NCBI GenBank assembly: GCA_003697105.1
Contig: RFFQ01000067.1
Coordinates: forward strand, 1-19,488
DNA length: 19,488 bases
Reading direction: 5' to 3'
Origin: Gemmatimonadota bacterium
GTDB taxonomy: Bacteria; 4572-55; J002
Below are positions 14,838-19,488 of this stretch, piece by piece. The notes beneath the pieces were generated by a model. That model was not told the DNA's origin, made no database searches, and saw only the letters and a program-made list of their open reading frames with translations. The stretch's first letter is position 1, and every line of letters starts with the position of its first letter. A program made the translations under genes and the position numbers.

Positions 14838-15890
14838 TCAATCTTTGAGTAATTCCTGAAACTGATCTTCTAATTTTTTCACTTTCGGATCAATAACAAT
14901 TCGGCAGTATGGCTGGTTGCCATTCAAATTATAATAATTTTGGTGATAATCTTCTGCTTCATAAAAAGCCTCAAAGGGTGTGATTTCGGTCACGATGGGT
15001 GACACATAATAGCCGGAAGATTCCATTTTTGCCTTAGAGGCTTCTGCAATCGCTTTTTGGGTCTCATTGTGGTAAAAAATTACAGAGCGATATTGGGTTC
15101 CCACATCATTCCCCTGCCGGTTGAGAGTTGTTGGGTCATGGGTCTTCCAAAAGACATCTAAAATCTGCTCAAAGCTGATTATAGCGGGATCAAACGTAAT
15201 TTGCACGACCTCGGCATGTCCTGTGGTGCCGCTACAAACGGCGCGATAGGTTGGATTTTTAACGTGACCTCCCGAATACCCGGAAACCACTTTTTGCACC
15301 CCTTCCAAGCGCTGGAATACCGCTTCCACACACCAAAAACATCCCGCACCGAGGGTGGCTATTTCATATTCCGCCGGCATAGTGTCATCCTCCATTAATG
15401 TCTGTAAGGTATTTAAAATCGGGCGCAATTGGGCTGAATCCAGTTCTGTCACTGCCGTTTGATGCACCAACCGCCCCATCGAATCAAAAATCAAAATATT
15501 GGCATGCTCGTCTTCAAACTGATAGGCTTGGGCAAAGACACCCCTCCAGTCCATCAAGATATGGTGACGAGGGTCTGTTTGGGGAAACTTACTTTTGACA
15601 AATCCTTTCAGGAAAAAGGGCACTCCTCGCAAATCCGCTACTCTTAATGCGGTCAATTGATCCGGCGTTACCCTTAATGAATCTGTGATAGCATTCTCCC
15701 AAATCCGGCAGTATTCATTTCCGGCGCGGTCACCTCCCAGCAACATCAAAGGCTTACCCCGATAATCTCCCGCGAGATGATTCCGGTCAAATTGGTCTTT
15801 CATCTGAAAATCGATCAAATCTGAGGCGAAACTTGTACTAAAAATTGCTCCGAGAAGCACTCCTCCCATCAGAATTTGGGTGATTTTCAT
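14838..15890 (-). CDS. msrA: Exported thioredoxin-fold protein fused to methionine sulfoxide reductase A
   Basis: A 350-residue two-part protein. Residues 1-22 are a signal peptide (FSTSFA-S). Residues 24-165 look like a thioredoxin/peroxiredoxin-type fold, YtfJ- or redoxin-like, but have no CxxC and only one cysteine (Cys61). Residues 171-350 are a complete MsrA, which reduces methionine-S-sulfoxide in proteins: catalytic Cys184 in GAGCFWCVE, the SGYSGG element, GTQYRS and EDYHQNYY. The fusion joint carries its own ribosome site and ATG (15380), which would give a standard 180-residue cytoplasmic MsrA. Either both forms are made, or a small sequence error has joined two genes. The start has a GGGAG site. 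I found no clear promoter. Confidence 0.85.
   Translation of the reverse strand: MKITQILMGGVLLGAIFSTSFASDLIDFQMKDQFDRNHLAGDYRGKPLMLLGGDRAGNEYCRIWENAITDSLRVTPDQLTALRVADLRGVPFFLKGFVKSKFPQTDPRHHILMDWRGVFAQAYQFEDEHANILIFDSMGRLVHQTAVTELDSAQLRPILNTLQTLMEDDTMPAEYEIATLGAGCFWCVEAVFQRLEGVQKVVSGYSGGHVKNPTYRAVCSGTTGHAEVVQITFDPAIISFEQILDVFWKTHDPTTLNRQGNDVGTQYRSVIFYHNETQKAIAEASKAKMESSGYYVSPIVTEITPFEAFYEAEDYHQNYYNLNGNQPYCRIVIDPKVKKLEDQFQELLKD
15378..15393 (-). promoter_or_regulatory. Internal ribosome binding site and ATG for stand-alone MsrA
   Basis: Inside the fusion frame a GGAGG (15389-15393 on the minus strand) stands eight bases before an in-frame ATG (15378-15380) that encodes [10 protein letters not shown], exactly where ordinary cytosolic MsrA proteins begin. 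Product length would be 180 residues, the usual MsrA size. Confidence 0.6.
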
Positions 15891-16051
15891 TTTGTGATTC
15901 TCCCATGTGAGAATAATGCGTTGTAAAATCAGGGTCTTATAGCTTGAAATACTCAGCGCCTCTGTTCAAAGGCGGCGGGAAGCGGTAAATTCCGTAAGCA
16001 TACCCGCAGAACCAAATTTATGTCCCACGGCACTTAATTACGTAAATAAGA

Positions 16052-17557
16052 TTATTGTTCAGATTCGCGAGAATCCCGGGGCAAGGTCAAAATAAACGTA
16101 GTGCCGATCCCTTCTTCGCTTTCTACCGTAATATTGCCGTTATATTTGTGTACGATCCGGAAAACCGTCGAAAGTCCCAGCCCTGTGCCGCGTTCACCTT
16201 TGGTACTATAAAAGGGTTCAAAAATACGACGCTGTACCTCCGCCGGCATACCACAGCCATTATCACTAAAACGCACCACAACCGAATCTGGTTCATCTTT
16301 GATTTCAACGGTGATCGTCGGATTGGGGCGTCCTTCCAACGCATGAACCGCATTGATGACCAAATTCATAAAAATCTGACCGATCTCCCCACTGGTACCC
16401 CGAATCACAACGCGATCGGCACTGAATTTCTCAACAAGTGTAATGTTATCAAGTTTGCGCTGTTGCAACCGCACGGTTTCTCGAAAAACTTGACAGAGGT
16501 CAACATCACCTAATTTGCGGCTCTTCCCACCGATGAGGTTACTGACATCACTGATAACCGTGCGAGTTCGCTCATCTGCCAACGTGATCAAATCAGCAGC
16601 CTCTTGGATCATCTGCCACTCTTGCCGGAATCGGGCTAATTCTTCAGCCAACGCGGTACCCTCTTGATCGGATTCCCAACATTGCCAGATTTTTTCTTCA
16701 TCCAACGGTTTGGCATTTTTGATCATGTAGAGGGGAGCATTGATTCCGGTAATCGCATTGTTGATCTCGTGTGTGATCATCGCCGCCATTTCCCCCAAGG
16801 TGGCAAGTTTCTCATTTTCCACGACTTGTGCCTGGGACTGTTTTAACTCTTCCTGTTGTTTTTCGATGACGTCTAATTTTTCCTGAAGTTCAGCCACATG
16901 TTGGCGCGCGGATGCCACCATCAATTTGAGTAAAATCCAGCTTAATAACACGACTAACAAACCAACAACAAGTGCAAGATTCCGATTCCAACGAATTTTA
17001 TCGTCAATCTGTTGTAAAGAGGTTGAAACCTCCACTACGGCTCGGACATCATGGTCGGACGAGTGGCAATCCGCCGATTGGCAACTTTTTTCGTTACGTA
17101 ACGGGCGTAATTGGGTCATATAGCGGGTGCCAGTAGGGTTGTTTTTGATAAACTCCACCGGTTGGAGCGTCTTTAACACCCGCTGGACGCTATCCAACAA
17201 AGCCGGGGTCACCGGTAAAGTTGATGTTGGATTATAGATGGCATCACTATACACTTCATCGCCATGGCGATCATAAATTCGCAAATTCTCAACATGTGTC
17301 ACATTTCGCCGTATATCGCGTAGCAATTCCACCGCTTGTTCAGCTTCTCCAGAAAGCATGACCGTCCGGATGCCTGACATTAGAGAATTGGAGAGGGAGA
17401 GTGCTTTCTGCCGATTTAATTCCATCAGCGCGTTTGAATTGGAAACCAAACTAAACAGCACATAACCTCCGAAACCCACAATTAAGATCAGGGTGAGCCA
17501 AAAGATAAAGGTCTCTTCGGAGCGAGGTTTGGATAGCGGATTCGGTGTTGGTGTCAT
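16052..17557 (-). CDS. Membrane histidine kinase with CxxxxCH motif in its periplasmic sensor
   Basis: A 501-residue sensor kinase. TM1 is about residues 18-39, a periplasmic domain about 42-190, TM2 about 193-212, followed by a coiled coil (220-250). Phospho-acceptor His263 is in LGEMAAMITHEINNAI; the ATPase domain has N-box MNLVINAVHAL (397-407), G1 SDNGCGMP, F-box FEPFYSTKG and G2 GTGLGLST. A roughly 60-residue insertion rich in Glu and Trp separates the H-box helix from the next one. The periplasmic domain contains Cys159-QSAD-Cys164-His165, the spacing of a c-type haem site of the CX4CH kind, so it may sense redox state, oxygen or NO through haem; a disulfide switch is the alternative. 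It has its own promoter and no clear Shine-Dalgarno. The regulator encoded just upstream is its likely partner. Confidence 0.87.
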   Translation of the reverse strand: MTPTPNPLSKPRSEETFIFWLTLILIVGFGGYVLFSLVSNSNALMELNRQKALSLSNSLMSGIRTVMLSGEAEQAVELLRDIRRNVTHVENLRIYDRHGDEVYSDAIYNPTSTLPVTPALLDSVQRVLKTLQPVEFIKNNPTGTRYMTQLRPLRNEKSCQSADCHSSDHDVRAVVEVSTSLQQIDDKIRWNRNLALVVGLLVVLLSWILLKLMVASARQHVAELQEKLDVIEKQQEELKQSQAQVVENEKLATLGEMAAMITHEINNAITGINAPLYMIKNAKPLDEEKIWQCWESDQEGTALAEELARFRQEWQMIQEAADLITLADERTRTVISDVSNLIGGKSRKLGDVDLCQVFRETVRLQQRKLDNITLVEKFSADRVVIRGTSGEIGQIFMNLVINAVHALEGRPNPTITVEIKDEPDSVVVRFSDNGCGMPAEVQRRIFEPFYSTKGERGTGLGLSTVFRIVHKYNGNITVESEEGIGTTFILTLPRDSRESEQ

Positions 17558-17609
17558 GTGAGATGGGGCAATTATTTGGAAGAAACATCGGATTTAACCA
17601 TTAACTACC

Positions 17610-17637
17610 AATATAGGCAGACCACGTGAGGTGTCAA
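17610..17637 (-). promoter_or_regulatory. Promoter of the CxxxxCH histidine kinase
   Basis: A perfect -35 TTGACA (17632-17637), a 16-base spacer and TATATT (17610-17615, five of six) on the minus strand, about 53 bases before the start. It lies between the response regulator and kinase genes, so the kinase can be transcribed apart from its partner. The spacer contains the palindrome CACGTG. Confidence 0.65.
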
Positions 17638-17660
17638 GTTACATTTCCATGACAAAACCG

Positions 17661-18404
17661 TCACAAATCGGTTTGCCACGGTGACCATTCGCCATTTTCC
17701 GTCAAGATATAGGGAGTGCCGGCTTCATCCCACCGAATAAGCCGGTTTTCACGCACGATCATGGTGGCGCGAGTTCGGGCGACTTTTTCGTCGGTGGCAG
17801 TTTCGTTCAAGCCCCATGTGGCATAGATTTGCCCATTAATTCGGCTAATGGTGCGTTTATCGCGGAAGCCCATTTTTGCGGCGATCTGTTCGTTCGTCAT
17901 ACCCCGCGCCAGCATCCGAGCAACTTTCTGTTCGTTTGGTTCCAGAAGTGCCATCGGAGATTGTTCGTCTTTATGCCGCACCTCATGCACGCGCGATTCA
18001 ATATCGGGGTCAATAAAACTGCGTCCTTGGATGGCATCTTTGAGGAGGGGAATAATCATTTGCGGCAATAGATAGTTGGACTTGCGAACATACGCATAAT
18101 GACTGAGAATACCCGCCCGGCGGAAAGCACGATAATACTCATCATCATCTTGGATAGAATAAAACACCACCGGCATTCGGGGAAATTCCCGGCGAATTGC
18201 CACAGCGGATTCAATCCCGTTCATTATTCCCGCCAATTGTACATCCATCAGGATAGCCTGTAGGGACTGGTCCAAACAACATTCAAGTGCTTTTTCGCCG
18301 CTATCACAGGTTTCCATCACTTGTACTTCGCCAGTATGTTCCAAACCCGCCTTTAGTGCCGACCGCAATTTGGGATTATCTTCGACAATCAGAATTGTGA
18401 GCAT
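17661..18404 (-). CDS. Response regulator, receiver plus LuxR-type DNA-binding domain
   Basis: A 247-residue NarL-like regulator. The receiver (1-120) has acidic Asp9 in VEDN, phospho-acceptor Asp54 in ILMDVQL, Ser83 in VFYSIQ and Lys108 in YVRKSN, so the phosphorylation site is complete. The output (about 150-205) shows the LuxR helix-turn-helix: LEPNEQKVARMLARGMTNEQIAAKMGF. It differs from common LuxR domains by an RDKRTISRINGQIYATWGL recognition region and an extra tail (206-247) with several Trp. Start after a TTTGAGGAAC site. It is followed by the histidine kinase at 17557 in the same orientation and is divergent from uppS. Targets unknown; its own promoter region holds a palindrome that could be its operator. 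Confidence 0.85.
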   Translation of the reverse strand: MLTILIVEDNPKLRSALKAGLEHTGEVQVMETCDSGEKALECCLDQSLQAILMDVQLAGIMNGIESAVAIRREFPRMPVVFYSIQDDDEYYRAFRRAGILSHYAYVRKSNYLLPQMIIPLLKDAIQGRSFIDPDIESRVHEVRHKDEQSPMALLEPNEQKVARMLARGMTNEQIAAKMGFRDKRTISRINGQIYATWGLNETATDEKVARTRATMIVRENRLIRWDEAGTPYILTENGEWSPWQTDL

Positions 18405-18437
18405 GATAAGTTCCTCAAATATGGAATATGAAGCCCT

Positions 18438-18466
18438 ACTTTAGGCTGTATCGAAGCCATTCTCAA
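18438..18466 (-). promoter_or_regulatory. Promoter of the response regulator
   Basis: TTGAGA (18461-18466), a 17-base spacer and TAAAGT (18438-18443) on the minus strand, about 34 bases before the start codon. Five of six and four of six matches. Confidence 0.55.
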
Positions 18467-18480
18467 GCACTCAGGTGCTT
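18465..18480. repeat. Palindrome AAGCAC-N4-GTGCTT between divergent promoters
   Basis: A perfect 6-base inverted repeat with a 4-base centre (TCAG). It overlaps the -35 box of the response regulator promoter and ends nine bases before the uppS -35, a natural place for an operator acting on both genes. As RNA it would make only a short hairpin without a T-run. Confidence 0.4.
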
Positions 18481-18488
18481 TAAATTAC

Positions 18489-18517
18489 TTGCCAAAAAGA
18501 TGATATTACGATAAGAT
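18489..18517 (+). promoter_or_regulatory. Promoter of uppS
   Basis: TTGCCA (18489-18494), a 17-base spacer and TAAGAT (18512-18517), 40 bases before the uppS start. Five of six and four of six matches. Confidence 0.6.
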
Positions 18518-18557
18518 ACAAGAACTTTTCTGCGGATCGAAAAAGGAGTACTATATT

Positions 18558-19349
18558 ATGGCTACTACAACATCACATCATTTACCTCATGACATTCATC
18601 CGGAATCCTTGCCCAAACACATCGCCATCATCATGGATGGTAACGGGCGATGGGCAAAAGCCCGTAATCGACCCCGCATTTTTGGTCACAGAGCCGGAGT
18701 GGATACCGTCCGCGAGATTGTCCGTACGTGTGGTGAAATTGGTATTCAACATTTGACATTATACACCTTTTCGTCTGAAAATTGGCGGCGTCCAAAAAGT
18801 GAAGTGGATGGCTTGATGCTATTGCTACAACGTACGTTAGCGCGGGAAGTCGATGAATTGGATAAAAATAATGTTCGCCTGAGTATGATCGGGCGCATGC
18901 ATGAATTACCGGATACCATCCAAAAGGAGATGACAAAAGCAATCCGCCGGCTTTCCCACAATACAGGCTTACATTTGGTACTGGCACTCAATTACGGGGG
19001 GCGATTGGAAATTTTGGATGCTGTCCGGCAGATAGCCACCAAAGTTCAACAGGGCAAACTGGCACCGGGTCAGATTAATGAGGCAATTATTGACCAGCAC
19101 CTCTATACCCGCAATATGCCCGATCCGGATTTGGTGATTCGCACCAGTGGTGAAATGCGGGTTAGCAATTACCTGCTGTGGCAAATCGCCTATTCGGAAT
19201 TTTACATCACGGATGTGTATTGGCCCGATTTTAGCCCTGATAAACTGTTTGAAGCATTGCGAGAATATCAAAAGCGGTCCCGGCGCTTTGGAGGAATTGC
19301 GGCACAACCGGAAACCGAATCCTCCCAAGTACACGCCATAGAACGCTAA
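18558..19349 (+). CDS. uppS: Isoprenyl transferase (undecaprenyl diphosphate synthase)
   Basis: Cytoplasmic cis-prenyltransferase that extends farnesyl diphosphate to the C55 carrier used for peptidoglycan and surface polysaccharide assembly. The 263-residue protein has every family motif: IIMDGNGRWA with catalytic Asp27, GHRAG (43-47), YTFSSENWRRP, ALNYGGR, and the C-terminal DPDLVIRTSGEMRVSNYLLWQ and SEFY elements. An N-terminal extension of about 15 residues and a short tail are ordinary. The ATG follows an AAAGGAG site. In many bacteria cdsA and dxr follow; the window ends 139 bases later without showing the next gene. Confidence 0.95.
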   Translation: MATTTSHHLPHDIHPESLPKHIAIIMDGNGRWAKARNRPRIFGHRAGVDTVREIVRTCGEIGIQHLTLYTFSSENWRRPKSEVDGLMLLLQRTLAREVDELDKNNVRLSMIGRMHELPDTIQKEMTKAIRRLSHNTGLHLVLALNYGGRLEILDAVRQIATKVQQGKLAPGQINEAIIDQHLYTRNMPDPDLVIRTSGEMRVSNYLLWQIAYSEFYITDVYWPDFSPDKLFEALREYQKRSRRFGGIAAQPETESSQVHAIER

Positions 19350-19379
19350 CCAAACCATATCGTTTTCGGAGTCAATCAC

Positions 19380-19466
19380 CAAACCGGCATATTTTATGGC
19401 AAGATTTATGGAAAAAGACGTCCGGTTTGTAACCGTATTGACAAGTTAATTCCGATATTTTATCCG
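19380..19466 (+). promoter_or_regulatory. Region after uppS: inverted repeat and possible outward promoter
   Basis: CAAACCGG at 19380-19387 is repeated inverted at 19422-19429, 34 bases apart, without a T-run. TTGACA at 19438-19443 with TATCCG at 19461-19466 (17-base spacer) could start a transcript leaving the right edge. If real, uppS and the next gene are separate units. The -10 is poor. Confidence 0.3.
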
Positions 19467-19488
19467 ATTTGCCAACGACCATTTATAA

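Noticed and set aside
15957-15974. Short inverted repeat CGCCT-N8-AGGCG after the membrane histidine kinase as a terminator
   Set aside because: Only five base pairs and no T-run on either side.

Overview
The window looks like a piece of chromosome from a Gram-negative bacterium of medium GC (close to half by eye). The outer membrane is implied by an MCE/Mla-type lipid transport operon and by lipoproteins with clear lipoboxes. The mix of genes (MlaEFD-like set beside pepA and ftsX, PAS hybrid kinase, NTF2-like lipoprotein with a CWNPFSP N-terminus) reminds me of the FCB superphylum and its uncultured relatives such as Calditrichota/KSB1. That placement is a guess from style, not a measured result. 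I see no insertion sequence, phage gene, CRISPR array or integration scar. It reads as ordinary core chromosome with several unusual proteins.

Layout, left to right. At 129-485 (+) is a small protein with a predicted DNA-binding-like head and a C-terminal membrane anchor. It converges with an operon at 3936-487 (-): glycerophosphodiester phosphodiesterase-like protein, then the ATPase, permease and lipoprotein binding protein of an NMT1/THI5-family ABC importer, with 4-base overlaps or short gaps. Next, 9066-4065 (-) is a tight five-gene operon ftsX-pepA-mlaE-mlaF-mlaD joining a division gene, a leucyl aminopeptidase and a lipid transporter with a divergent ATPase. Upstream lie an M24 (Xaa-Pro type) peptidase and a tRNA-Gly(GCC), separated by a terminator. 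At 10760-11317 (+) is an NTF2-like lipoprotein, which shares a bidirectional terminator with a converging coiled-coil protein that has a very acidic tail (11827-11384).

The right third is signalling and redox. It holds a soluble triple-PAS hybrid histidine kinase (14514-12019), an exported thioredoxin-fold/MsrA fusion with an internal ribosome site (15890-14838), a membrane histidine kinase with a CxxxxCH motif in its periplasmic loop (17557-16052) and a LuxR-type response regulator (18404-17661). The last gene is uppS (18558-19349, +), the start of undecaprenyl carrier synthesis, divergent from the regulator.

Promoter-like sites follow one pattern: a near-perfect TTGACA -35, usually a 17-base spacer and a weaker -10. 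They occur before most transcription units. Several gene starts were moved inward from the longest reading frame because a Shine-Dalgarno sequence sits before the inner ATG and the longer start would overlap the previous gene.
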